A stretch of DNA of 12,918 nucleotides from an uncultured Acetatifactor sp. (GCA_910586835.1 CAJUJU010000006.1:72217-85134), one strand, 5' to 3'; positions 6,842 to 12,918 are shown, counted from the stretch's first letter. The notes: generated from the sequence alone by a model not told the origin. Made by a program: numbers and translations.

Positions 6842-6873
6842 AAAAAAGTGCCTGCGCAGTCTCTGCACAGGCA
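6842..6873 (-). terminator. Intrinsic terminator of the GT8-acyltransferase operon
   Basis: Immediately after the stop codon of the last acyltransferase gene, the minus strand folds into an 11-bp stem (GCCTGTGCAG with CTGCGCAGGC, one G-U pair, plus an outer T-A pair; loop AGA) followed by ACTTTTTTA. It is a strong Rho-independent terminator. Confidence 0.92.
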
Positions 6874-7644
6874 TTATTTTTCCGCTTTTCTGTAACGGAT
6901 CACCTCGTAATCGCTCTCCCTGCTCCGCTCCTCCATGCACAGGTAAACTCTGTCCCGCAGATTTTGCTGACGTTCCTTTGGTTTTAACCCCTCATCCGGA
7001 TAAAAAGGGCCGTCGATATAAGTGACGATATTCACCTTTCCGGTTCTTCCCTTTCTGCGGTGATAGGTGTTGGTCAGCGCATACACTGGACAGTTCAGCT
7101 TCACCGGGTACTGAAAGGAAACCGACCGAAAAGGCCGGATTCCAATGTAATAGGGCCAGATATGCGCTTCCGGGTATATGGTGACGGAATAGTTTTTCCT
7201 GATCTTATCCTCCACCGACTGCACAAAATGCTTCATGCCGGCCAGGTCACAGGGAATCGGTATCGCCCCCAGCATTTCCACCAGCTCCCCCATTCCCGGC
7301 ATGGATACATTTTCCGGATTCACAATAAAAAAATTGCGGTGGGGATAGTTTGCCACGCTGGGGATAAAGGTATCCGCAAAGGGCTGCGTATGGTTTCCGT
7401 ATATAAAATAACCTCTGTTCCGGCACTCTCTCAGTTTCTCCCGCCCCACATACCGCAGATGAAACTTTATCTTCTGGTAAAGGATCTTTACCGGCATGCT
7501 GAGCACATTCTGCACAATCAGGGAACACAGATCCCACAGCTTCCCGTGAAAATACCGGAAGCTGCCGTCGATGACCCGAGGCGTGATCTTCGCCCGGGAA
7601 AACTCTTCGTTCAATTCGTCCGTATAATAAATTATCTCATTCAT
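6874..7644 (-). CDS. PlsC-like lysophospholipid acyltransferase family protein (second of two, variant motif)
   Basis: The 256-residue protein resembles the PlsC/LPLAT acyltransferase superfamily, which transfers fatty acyl groups to glycerolipid or other hydroxyl acceptors at the membrane. Motif I reads YGNHTQPFAD (83-91 region): H85 and D91 are separated by five residues, where classical PlsC has four. Motif III is YPEAHIWP (157-164), corresponding to the acceptor-binding EGT region. A hydrophobic stretch near 38-58 could anchor it. Its ATG overlaps the end of the preceding acyltransferase gene by 8 nt (ATGAATGA), and its own ribosome binding site is poor, so translation is probably coupled. 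It is the last gene of the operon, ending directly at a terminator. The acceptor is unknown, and the shifted Asp makes it uncertain that it is a standard lysophosphatidate acyltransferase. Confidence 0.82.
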   Translation of the reverse strand: MNEIIYYTDELNEEFSRAKITPRVIDGSFRYFHGKLWDLCSLIVQNVLSMPVKILYQKIKFHLRYVGREKLRECRNRGYFIYGNHTQPFADTFIPSVANYPHRNFFIVNPENVSMPGMGELVEMLGAIPIPCDLAGMKHFVQSVEDKIRKNYSVTIYPEAHIWPYYIGIRPFRSVSFQYPVKLNCPVYALTNTYHRRKGRTGKVNIVTYIDGPFYPDEGLKPKERQQNLRDRVYLCMEERSRESDYEVIRYRKAEK

Positions 7645-8524
7645 ATTCCAGCGCTATCCCGTAAAACTCCTCATACACACTCTTCCAGGCGGCAAAATTC
7701 TCCTCCCGCATGGCGGACACCTGTTCCCGCTCCGTCAGCCCCTGCCGGGGATAGACGGGCTTTCCGATAAAGACCGTGTACTCCTGCACCGGAAATCCGT
7801 CCGGGCCATAGCCCTGACCGTCCTCCATGGTGATAAAGATCGGCAGCACCGGCACCCGGTTCTTTACCGCAAACTTGAACGCCCCGTTTTTCAGCGGCTT
7901 GGGCTTGCGGTAATTCCACCAGAGGCTCTGCTCCGGATAGATCAGGATAAAGTCTCCCCTCTGCAGAATGGTATCCACCGCCCGCAGAAAATTGTACATG
8001 GTCTTCTTGTTCTGGCTCAAAGGAAGGGTATTGCAGTTGCGGAACAAAAATCCGTAAAACCCGGGGAAATTTGTATAGTTTCCCTCCCGGATCACCTTGA
8101 ACAGCTGTCTTCTGCCCTGATGCTCCGATATGCGGAACAGATGCTCCACGGTAAAGCAGTCGAAGGGGTTAAAATGATTACAGGTCAGGATCGCGCCGGA
8201 GTTCAGTCCGTTCAGATGCTCCATCCCCCTGATTTCCTTCAGAACCAGCTTTCCCTCCCGCAGCAGCTTATCCACAAACCGATTGGCCACGGCATAAGAA
8301 AATTTCACCTTCACCCTGCTTGCGGGTTTTACCCTGAGATAGTCAATCCGGTCAGGCTCCAGCGGCAGCGTGGGCGGATCGTCCTCCGCGTCCACGTCAA
8401 ACCGCCCTTCTCTCTCCAGCTGCCGGATCCGCTCCAGAACCTTCAGCCGCTCCGGATCCTTCAGCGGCACCTGCCTCTGTTCCGGCTTTTGTAAGCCGTT
8501 TTTTTCTCTTTTCCCTCTGCTCAT
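7637..8524 (-). CDS. PlsC-like 1-acylglycerol-3-phosphate acyltransferase family protein (first of two)
   Basis: From ATG 8524 the product is 295 residues. A basic and charged N-terminal region (1-70) precedes an LPLAT/PlsC domain with canonical HX4D: N116, H117 and D122 in TCNHFNPFD, and IYPEQSLWW (195-203) as motif III. It should transfer acyl chains at the membrane surface, classically to lysophosphatidate. Start choice is uncertain: ATG ATG at 8527/8524 has AGGGGG 2-5 nt upstream, while an in-frame GTG at 8575 has a stronger GGAGGAG at 5 nt and would give 312 residues. The longest reading, GTG 8629, has no site. It follows the second GT8 gene by about 60-115 nt depending on start, and overlaps the next acyltransferase by 8 nt. 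Two divergent acyltransferases in series suggest distinct acceptors or positions. Confidence 0.85.
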   Translation of the reverse strand: MSRGKREKNGLQKPEQRQVPLKDPERLKVLERIRQLEREGRFDVDAEDDPPTLPLEPDRIDYLRVKPASRVKVKFSYAVANRFVDKLLREGKLVLKEIRGMEHLNGLNSGAILTCNHFNPFDCFTVEHLFRISEHQGRRQLFKVIREGNYTNFPGFYGFLFRNCNTLPLSQNKKTMYNFLRAVDTILQRGDFILIYPEQSLWWNYRKPKPLKNGAFKFAVKNRVPVLPIFITMEDGQGYGPDGFPVQEYTVFIGKPVYPRQGLTEREQVSAMREENFAAWKSVYEEFYGIALEYE

Positions 8525-8572
8525 CATTACCCCCTGCACACTCCGGCCCACCTGTAGGTTCCGTTTCCCTGT

Positions 8573-8603
8573 CACCGACTCTCCTCCGCCTGCATGGCAG
8601 GCG
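8573..8603 (-). promoter_or_regulatory. Alternative GTG start with strong SD and abutting hairpin
   Basis: On the minus strand a 7-bp stem (CGCCTGC with GCAGGCG, loop CAT, 8587-8603) runs straight into GGAGGAG (8581-8587), which is 5 nt from an in-frame GTG (8573-8575). It either marks the true start of the acyltransferase or is a fortuitous site in the gap. A structure abutting the SD could tune initiation. Confidence 0.4.
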
Positions 8604-8638
8604 CTGAAAGCGGAATTTGCGATTTCCACAGGTCACGC

Positions 8639-9580
8639 TCAACGAAATCTCCTGTCGTCTCCCACACAGTCGGACTCTTTCTTTGCAAGTCTTTTCAGCC
8701 TTTCATGGGCCTGGTTGTCCCGAAAGCGTTCCTCCTCCGTATAACTTTCCCGGATACTCTGAATCTCGTCAAAAAACTCCGTCTCCTGGGCATAAAGCCA
8801 GAAAAATTCCTTGTACAGAATATCCTCAAAATGCCAGGGCTTAAACGCCAGATTGTAATGAACCAGCTTCACGTCCTCCGTCCGGATTTTGGGATCCTCG
8901 ATGGGCATTCTGTTCCAGGTTCTTTCAATCAGCTTCACCCTTCCCTTACACAGCCTGTTCAGATAGTCCTGATCCTGCGCCACGGCGAAGGTAATCCGAT
9001 CCAGCGAATAGATGAATTTCTCCTGAAACCGGAACCTGCGCATCTCGTGAAGGTTCATCAGTAGAACTCCCGCATTGAAATACCGGCGGTAATCCGCAAC
9101 GCCCACCACCTTTTCCGCATAGACCTGAAAAACCTCGTTGAACTGAATAATATCGTCCGGCGCAGCCGCCACCAGATCGGTTCCCGGTTCGATATTGTAG
9201 AGCTTTGCAATGTCATCCAGAATGACAATGTCGCTGTCAAGGTACAAAACCTTGTCATACTGAGGATACAGGTTCGGAAGGAACAGCCTGAAATAAGTGG
9301 TCTTGGAATAATAATCTCTTGTATAGAGCTTATCCTTTATCTTCTGAATATAGTAATTGAGATCCACAAACTCGATATCCACATTGCTTCTCTCATACTT
9401 TGCAATTCGTCTCTTGTTTTCATTGCTGATATCCGTATTCAAAATCTTGATCAGATATCTGTTGTCCGCCGAGGAATTGTCTATCAGCGACTGGATTGCC
9501 ACCGCAAGAAAAGGACAATAGCCGTTGTCCACCGCAAAAAAAACAGGTATCTCTCTGCTGTTCTTCATTTCCCTGGTCAT
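8639..9580 (-). CDS. Glycosyltransferase family 8 protein
   Basis: The 313-residue protein has the GT-A fold signatures of GT8, retaining enzymes that transfer glucose or galactose from UDP-sugars. It begins with IPVFFAVDNGYCPFLAVAIQSL (nucleotide-binding start, from residue 11), carries the metal-binding DXD as YLDSDIV (D115/D117), FNAGVLLMNL (168-177), DQDYLN (203-208), and HYNLAFKPWH (241-250), the usual HxxG-KPW region. No signal peptide or membrane helix is seen, so it acts in the cytoplasm, perhaps at the membrane face. ATG 9580 has GAGGAG about 4-5 nt upstream and overlaps the preceding GT8 gene by 4 nt (ATGA), so the pair is translationally coupled. Acceptor and sugar are unknown; neighbours point to lipid-linked or acylated glycans. 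The C-terminal 40 residues are charged. Confidence 0.93.
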   Translation of the reverse strand: MTREMKNSREIPVFFAVDNGYCPFLAVAIQSLIDNSSADNRYLIKILNTDISNENKRRIAKYERSNVDIEFVDLNYYIQKIKDKLYTRDYYSKTTYFRLFLPNLYPQYDKVLYLDSDIVILDDIAKLYNIEPGTDLVAAAPDDIIQFNEVFQVYAEKVVGVADYRRYFNAGVLLMNLHEMRRFRFQEKFIYSLDRITFAVAQDQDYLNRLCKGRVKLIERTWNRMPIEDPKIRTEDVKLVHYNLAFKPWHFEDILYKEFFWLYAQETEFFDEIQSIRESYTEEERFRDNQAHERLKRLAKKESDCVGDDRRFR

Positions 9581-10404
9581 ACTCTCTCCTCAAACTCTCT
9601 CTTCAGCCTCAGGTACTCCTCCAGATCTGCATCAAAGGCATGACAATGCAGATATTTATGGATTTCCTCCACCTGCCACTGCTTATAATTCTCCGTGTGG
9701 GGGTACGGCAGAAACATCAGCCTCTTGCAGAAATGGCACACTACCGTATCCTTTTTATTAAATCTGGACTGCTCGTTGTAGATTCTGGGAATCAGCTTCT
9801 TTCTGGTGGTAGAACGAAACACAGCAGACTGATCCGCAAAGAGAAGCTTTTTCGTCCGAATCAGCTCCCTGGCCTTCTCCAGCAGTCCCGTCTCTCTTAT
9901 CATTACCATATTCATGAGCAACATTCCCGCATTGAAATAATCCGGCCGTATCAGCCAGCAGCCATACTTTTCCTTTACCGCCGCATATTCGTATTCCGAC
10001 ACGTCGATCTCCCAGAGCTGTCTGATATCGTTTGCAATCATAATGTCAATATCCAGATAAAGAAGCTTATCCGGCATCCCGGGAATCAGATCCGCCAACA
10101 GCCGCAGCAGCGTATAGGGTGTGCAGTATGCGGACTCATTGACGCACCCGCGAAATTCCCGCTCATAGAGCTCCGTCACATCCAGCTTTTTTACCATGCT
10201 GCCCGAATTCTTTTTCTGCAGCACCTCATTCAGAAAGGCCGTCTGGCTGTCCGTGATGGCTGTAAAATCTTCCCGCAGCCGCTGCAGATCCATGGTCAGC
10301 AGAAATACACGGACAGCCTCCCCGGTTCTGTTTGCCATGGAGATCAGCTGTGTCAGCGCCCCATCAAAAACTTTTCTGTTTCCGCACAGTAGAATATTTA
10401 TCAT
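9577..10404 (-). CDS. Glycosyltransferase family 8-like protein
   Basis: The 275-residue protein is a divergent GT8-type glycosyltransferase. It opens with MINILLCGNRKVFDGALTQL, has the DXD motif YLDIDIM (D118/D120), FNAGMLLMNM (157-166), DQSAVF (191-196) and a histidine in VCHFCKR (H224) at the position where GT8 enzymes coordinate metal. The usual KPW following that histidine is replaced by a CKRLMFLPYP segment, so its acceptor or donor may differ from that of its neighbour. It starts at ATG 10404 with AAGGG about 6 nt upstream, 30 nt after the small 57-residue gene, and its stop overlaps the start of the second GT8 by 4 nt. Cytoplasmic, no membrane segment. Family assignment is firm; specific reaction unknown. 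Confidence 0.9.
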   Translation of the reverse strand: MINILLCGNRKVFDGALTQLISMANRTGEAVRVFLLTMDLQRLREDFTAITDSQTAFLNEVLQKKNSGSMVKKLDVTELYEREFRGCVNESAYCTPYTLLRLLADLIPGMPDKLLYLDIDIMIANDIRQLWEIDVSEYEYAAVKEKYGCWLIRPDYFNAGMLLMNMVMIRETGLLEKARELIRTKKLLFADQSAVFRSTTRKKLIPRIYNEQSRFNKKDTVVCHFCKRLMFLPYPHTENYKQWQVEEIHKYLHCHAFDADLEEYLRLKREFEERV

Positions 10405-10434
10405 ACATTACCCTTTTCCTCTGACCGCTTTTCC

Positions 10435-10608
10435 TCAAGATAGGATGGTGTACTGCATCCACTCATAGAGAAGTCTTGTGCCCTCGCTGATTTCCGGCGG
10501 CAAAAGTGCCCTGGCTACAAGCTTGAGCTCATCGGATTCTGCATCTGTTCTCTTCAGATGAGCATAATCTCCGTCAATATCCGTTACAATATACTCAAAT
10601 CGATTCAT
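10435..10608 (-). CDS. Small 57-residue protein of unknown function, first gene of the GT8-acyltransferase operon
   Basis: ATG at 10608 is preceded by AGAGGAG at 7 nt, one of the best ribosome sites in the window, and the frame stays open to TGA at 10435. The product begins MNRFEYIVTDIDGDYAHLKR and ends LLYEWMQYTILS. The pattern of an acidic DGDYAxL start, a central VARALLPPEISEGTRLLYE and a short beta-like end resembles small DUF3006-like proteins, but this is a resemblance by eye, not an assignment. It has no Cys, no membrane segment and is acidic. It sits between the operon promoter and the first GT8 gene (30-nt gap). It could be a small accessory or regulatory protein of the pathway. The coding nature is supported by site, position and protein-like composition. 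Confidence 0.75.
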   Translation of the reverse strand: MNRFEYIVTDIDGDYAHLKRTDAESDELKLVARALLPPEISEGTRLLYEWMQYTILS

Positions 10609-10651
10609 TTATGTACTCCTCTGCCACATTTTTTATAAAACTCCAAAAAAT

Positions 10652-10680
10652 ATATTACATAGTTTTCAATACTATGTCAA
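10652..10680 (-). promoter_or_regulatory. Promoter of the small protein-GT8-GT8-acyltransferase operon
   Basis: On the minus strand a perfect -35 TTGACA (10675-10680) and TAATAT (10652-10657, 4 of 6) are 17 bp apart. The start site would be near 10645, about 37 nt before the ATG of the small gene. The spacer and -35 are covered by palindromes described separately. Confidence 0.75.
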
Positions 10681-10688
10681 GTAGTATT
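10657..10688. promoter_or_regulatory. Two interlocking palindromes over the operon promoter (candidate operator)
   Basis: Perfect inverted repeat ACATAGT-N7-ACTATGT spans 10657-10677, between -10 and -35. A second perfect inverted repeat, AATACTA-N7-TAGTATT, spans 10668-10688 and shares its left arm region with the right arm of the first. Arm centres are 14 bp apart in both. Together they cover the -35 and whole spacer, as expected for a repressor site of a small winged-helix dimer. The regulator is not in the window. Confidence 0.65.
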
Positions 10689-10725
10689 TGCACAACTTGG
10701 TGGAAGCATACGCCGCCGGCCCGCG

Positions 10726-10762
10726 AAAAAAAACGGCACAGCCCACATGGCCATGCCGTTTT
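10726..10762 (-). terminator. Intrinsic terminator of groES-groEL
   Basis: On the minus strand AAAACGGCATGGCC pairs with GGCTGTGCCGTTTT (two wobble pairs, 5-nt loop), followed by a run of eight T at 10726-10733. It begins about 30 nt after the groEL stop codon. Confidence 0.92.
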
Positions 10763-10790
10763 CGATTTCCTTTTTATTTATTGCAGGTTC

Positions 10791-12416
10791 TTACATCATT
10801 CCGCCCATGCCGCCTGCTCCGGCAGGCATTGCAGGTGTCTCTTCCTTGATATTTGCCACAACGCTCTCCGTGGTGAGCAGGGTGCTTGCAACGCTGGTCG
10901 CATTCTGCAATGCGCTTCTGGTCACCTTGGTGGGATCCAGAATGCCGGCGCTTACCATATCCACATACTCTTCCTTCAGGGCGTCGAAGCCTACGCCTGC
11001 CTCGGACTCCTTGACCTTGTTGATGATTACGCTGCCTTCCAGGCCAGCATTTGCAACAATGTGATACAGAGGAGATTCCAGCGCCTTCAGGACAAGCTGT
11101 GCACCGGTCTTCTCGTCGCCGTCCAGGGTATCAGCCAGCTTTTCCACTTCCTTGGAAGCGTGAATATAAGCGGAACCGCCGCCGCAGATTATGCCTTCCT
11201 CCACAGCCGCTCTGGTTGCCGCAAGCGCATCCTCCAGACGAAGCTTTGCCTCCTTCATCTCGGTCTCGGTAGCTGCGCCTACACGGATAACGGCTACGCC
11301 GCCTGCCAGCTTGGCCAGTCTTTCCTGAAGCTTCTCTCTGTCAAAGTCAGAGGTGGTTTCCTCGATCTGGTTTTTGATCTGTGCGATTCTGGACTGAATA
11401 GCAGCCTTGTCGCCCTCGCCGTCCACGATGACGGTGTTCTCCTTCTGAACCTTGACGCTCTTTGCGCGGCCCAACATGCTCATATCAGTATCCTTCAGCT
11501 CATAGCCAAGCTCGGAGCTGATCACGGTGCCGCCGGTAAGGACTGCGATGTCCTCCAGCATTGCCTTTCTTCTGTCGCCGTAGCCGGGCGCCTTCACTGC
11601 CACTACATTGAAGGTTCCGCGCAGCTTGTTCACGATCAGTGTGGTCAGAGCCTCGCCCTCCACATCCTCCGCAATAATCAGAAGCTTTGCGCCGGACTGT
11701 ACGATCTGCTCCAGCAGAGGCAGGATCTCCTGAATGCCGGAAATCTTCTTATCTGTAATGAGGATATAAGGATTCTCAAGAGTCGCCTCCATCTTATCCA
11801 TATCGGTTGCCATGTAGGCGGAAATATATCCTCTGTCAAACTGCATACCTTCTACCAGATCCAGCTCGGTCTGCATGGTCTTGGATTCCTCGATGGTGAT
11901 AACGCCGTCGCCGCTGACCTTTTCCATTGCGTCCGCAACCAGCTGTCCCACAGCCTCATCTCCTGCGGAGATCGCTGCCACGCGCGCGATATGCTCCTTG
12001 CCGTTCACCTTTTGGCTCATGCCGGAGATCGCCTCCACTGCACAGTCGGTAGCCTTCTTCATTCCCTTTCTCAGGATGATAGGGTTAGCGCCTGCAGCCA
12101 GGTTCTTCATACCTGCATTGATCATTGCCTGAGCCAGGACGGTTGCCGTCGTCGTGCCGTCTCCTGCCACATCGTTGGTCTTGGTAGCTACTTCCTTGAC
12201 AAGCTGTGCACCCATATTTTCAAAGGCGTCTGCCAGCTCGATCTCCTTTGCAATCGTAACGCCGTCATTTGTGATCAAAGGAGCGCCGAAGGACTTATCC
12301 AGTACCACGTTCCTTCCCTTCGGTCCAAGGGTCACTCTCACGGTGTCTGCCAGCTGGTTGACACCGGACTCCAATGCTGCACGGGCTTCCGCACCGTATT
12401 TGATTTCTTTTGCCAT
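10791..12416 (-). CDS. groEL: Chaperonin GroEL (60 kDa, Hsp60)
   Basis: GroEL forms the double seven-membered ring that folds client proteins with GroES in the cytoplasm using ATP. The 541-residue product is full length and opens with MAKEIKYGAEAR. Hallmarks are TLGPKGRNVVLDKSFG, the ATP site VAGDGTTTATVLAQAM, the conserved VEEGIICGGGSAYIHA, the equatorial GFDALKEEYVDM and the flexible tail MPAGAGGMGGMM. ATG 12416 has GGAGG about 7 nt upstream, and groES ends 35 nt before it. Transcription comes from the CIRCE-controlled groES promoter, so HrcA repression and heat induction are expected. A strong terminator follows. Nothing unusual seen. Confidence 0.99.
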   Translation of the reverse strand: MAKEIKYGAEARAALESGVNQLADTVRVTLGPKGRNVVLDKSFGAPLITNDGVTIAKEIELADAFENMGAQLVKEVATKTNDVAGDGTTTATVLAQAMINAGMKNLAAGANPIILRKGMKKATDCAVEAISGMSQKVNGKEHIARVAAISAGDEAVGQLVADAMEKVSGDGVITIEESKTMQTELDLVEGMQFDRGYISAYMATDMDKMEATLENPYILITDKKISGIQEILPLLEQIVQSGAKLLIIAEDVEGEALTTLIVNKLRGTFNVVAVKAPGYGDRRKAMLEDIAVLTGGTVISSELGYELKDTDMSMLGRAKSVKVQKENTVIVDGEGDKAAIQSRIAQIKNQIEETTSDFDREKLQERLAKLAGGVAVIRVGAATETEMKEAKLRLEDALAATRAAVEEGIICGGGSAYIHASKEVEKLADTLDGDEKTGAQLVLKALESPLYHIVANAGLEGSVIINKVKESEAGVGFDALKEEYVDMVSAGILDPTKVTRSALQNATSVASTLLTTESVVANIKEETPAMPAGAGGMGGMM

Positions 12417-12451
12417 TTCTCTCTGCCTCCGTTTTTATAACTGAATCAAAT

Positions 12452-12736
12452 TTACTGAATCACTGCCAGAATGTCGTTCTGCTTTACAACGATATATTCC
12501 TCGTCGTCCAGCTTCACCTCGGTTCCCGCGTACTTGGAGTAGATCACCTGGTCGCCGGCCTTGACCTCCATCTTGATCTCCTTGCCGTCCACCACGCCGC
12601 CGGGGCCTACTGCAACCACTTCAGCCTGCTGTGGCTTCTCCTTGCTCTGACCCGGAAGAACAATGCCGGATTTGGTAGTCTCTTCCGCTACCAGCTGCTT
12701 TAATACAACTCTGTCACCTAACGGTACTAATTTCAT
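12452..12736 (-). CDS. groES: Co-chaperonin GroES (10 kDa)
   Basis: GroES is the heptameric lid that closes the GroEL cavity. The 94-residue product starts MKLVPLGDRVVLKQ, includes the mobile loop region EETTKSGIVLPGQSKEKPQQ that contacts GroEL, and ends in VKQNDILAVIQ. ATG 12736 is preceded by AAGGAGG at 7 nt, the strongest ribosome site in the window. A longer reading from GTG at 12805 would have to be translated through the CIRCE operator and is rejected. It is the first gene of a groES-groEL operon. Confidence 0.98.
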   Translation of the reverse strand: MKLVPLGDRVVLKQLVAEETTKSGIVLPGQSKEKPQQAEVVAVGPGGVVDGKEIKMEVKAGDQVIYSKYAGTEVKLDDEEYIVVKQNDILAVIQ

Positions 12737-12774
12737 CGTAATGCCTCCTTGTTTAGTGTAGCGCTTTTTCTCTG

Positions 12775-12801
12775 TTAGCACTCTGTTTGTTCGAGTGCTA
12801 A
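12775..12801. promoter_or_regulatory. CIRCE element (HrcA operator)
   Basis: Perfect TTAGCACTC, nine-base spacer TGTTTGTTC, perfect GAGTGCTAA. It lies directly after the predicted groES start site and about 40 nt before the ribosome site. Known role: HrcA binds here and represses groESL and often dnaK operons until heat or misfolded protein titrates GroEL. Confidence 0.98.
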
Positions 12802-12813
12802 TCACTAAAACAT

Positions 12814-12842
12814 ATATTAGTTTTATATGCAGAGTTTTTCAA
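12814..12842 (-). promoter_or_regulatory. Sigma-A promoter of groES-groEL
   Basis: On the minus strand TTGAAA (12837-12842) and TAATAT (12814-12819) are 17 bp apart. The start site falls near 12807, so CIRCE occupies the first transcribed bases. The remaining sequence to the window end (12843-12918) is AT-rich and I see no gene in it. Confidence 0.75.
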
Positions 12843-12918
12843 ACATATTCAGAGCCGCATATTATTTGAAATCTCATTTTTTCTCATGATATCTCTTTTT
12901 TTCTTTCGTTTTCTTACA

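Larger units (their letters stand above)
6687..6852. repeat. 77-bp perfect tandem duplication plus 12-bp third start
   Basis: Units 6687-6763 and 6764-6840 appear identical over all 77 bp. A third copy starts at 6841 and keeps only TAAAAAAGTGCC before diverging into the acyltransferase terminator. Each unit contains two hairpins: AAGTGCCGC/GCGGCACTT (2-nt loop) followed on the minus strand by six T, and AAGAATGC/GCATTCTT (3-nt loop). The rest of each unit is non-coding. The 12-bp direct repeat at the borders explains how the unit could have duplicated. Confidence 0.95.

Noticed and set aside
6653..6873. CRISPR array suggested by short palindromic repeats
   Set aside because: There are only two units in direct contact with no spacers, and the palindromes are terminator hairpins.
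10611..12440. 609-codon open frame on the plus strand
   Set aside because: It is antisense to groEL throughout, rich in Cys, His and Leu in a way typical of mirrored codon bias, and has no family features.
12737..12805. Extended groES start at GTG 12805
   Set aside because: The extension would translate the CIRCE element; the ATG at 12736 has a perfect ribosome site and the conserved MKLVPLGDRV start.
12843..12918. Possible gene or further operator at the right edge
   Set aside because: AT-rich sequence with no open frame, ribosome site or clear symmetry in the visible part.

Overview
The window looks like a chromosomal segment of a low-GC-lineage Gram-positive bacterium (Bacillota, class Clostridia, most likely Lachnospiraceae), although its own base composition is fairly GC-rich. 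The reasons are: a perfect CIRCE operator in front of groES-groEL, strong AGGAGG-type ribosome binding sites, sigma-A-type promoters (TTGACA/TATACT), a rimP-nusA order, a LytTR regulator paired with a LiaF-like membrane protein, and the sequence flavour of the NusA, GH43 and GT8 proteins. The family-level placement is inference. Every gene I can support lies on the minus strand, so the region reads from high to low coordinates. All long plus-strand ORFs are antisense shadows.

Layout in transcription order. (1) 12918-10726: a CIRCE-controlled promoter, groES, groEL and a strong intrinsic terminator. (2) 10688-6841: a promoter overlapped by two interlocking palindromes drives a five-gene operon: a 57-residue unrecognised small protein, two GT8-family glycosyltransferases and two PlsC-like acyltransferases. 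The genes are tightly packed (4- and 8-nt overlaps at two junctions) and end in an intrinsic terminator. (3) 6840-6687: a perfect 77-bp tandem duplication, each unit carrying two hairpins, one followed by a T-run, so three terminators stand in series. (4) 6647-3487: a promoter and an operon for a LytTR-domain regulator, a four-helix LiaF-like protein and an ABC exporter half-transporter; this looks like an envelope-stress or export module. (5) 3473-1837: a probable cytoplasmic GH43 beta-xylosidase/arabinofuranosidase with its own promoter and a symmetrical element over the start site. (6) 1808-1: a consensus promoter, a roughly 90-nt leader with a terminator-like hairpin, rimP, and nusA running off the left edge in an acidic repeat tail.

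How the genes work together: groESL and rimP-nusA are housekeeping (protein folding, 30S maturation, transcription elongation/termination). Between them lie three accessory units. The GT8-GT8-PlsC-PlsC operon pairs sugar transfer with acyl transfer and could build or remodel a glycolipid or acylated envelope glycan; its product is unknown. The LytTR-LiaF-ABC unit probably senses and answers membrane or wall perturbation. The GH43 enzyme trims short xylo- or arabino-oligosaccharides inside the cell. The most interesting points to follow up are the acyltransferase/glycosyltransferase operon with its small leader gene and interlocked operator, the possible NusA-dependent attenuator upstream of rimP-nusA, and the 77-bp tandem terminator duplication.
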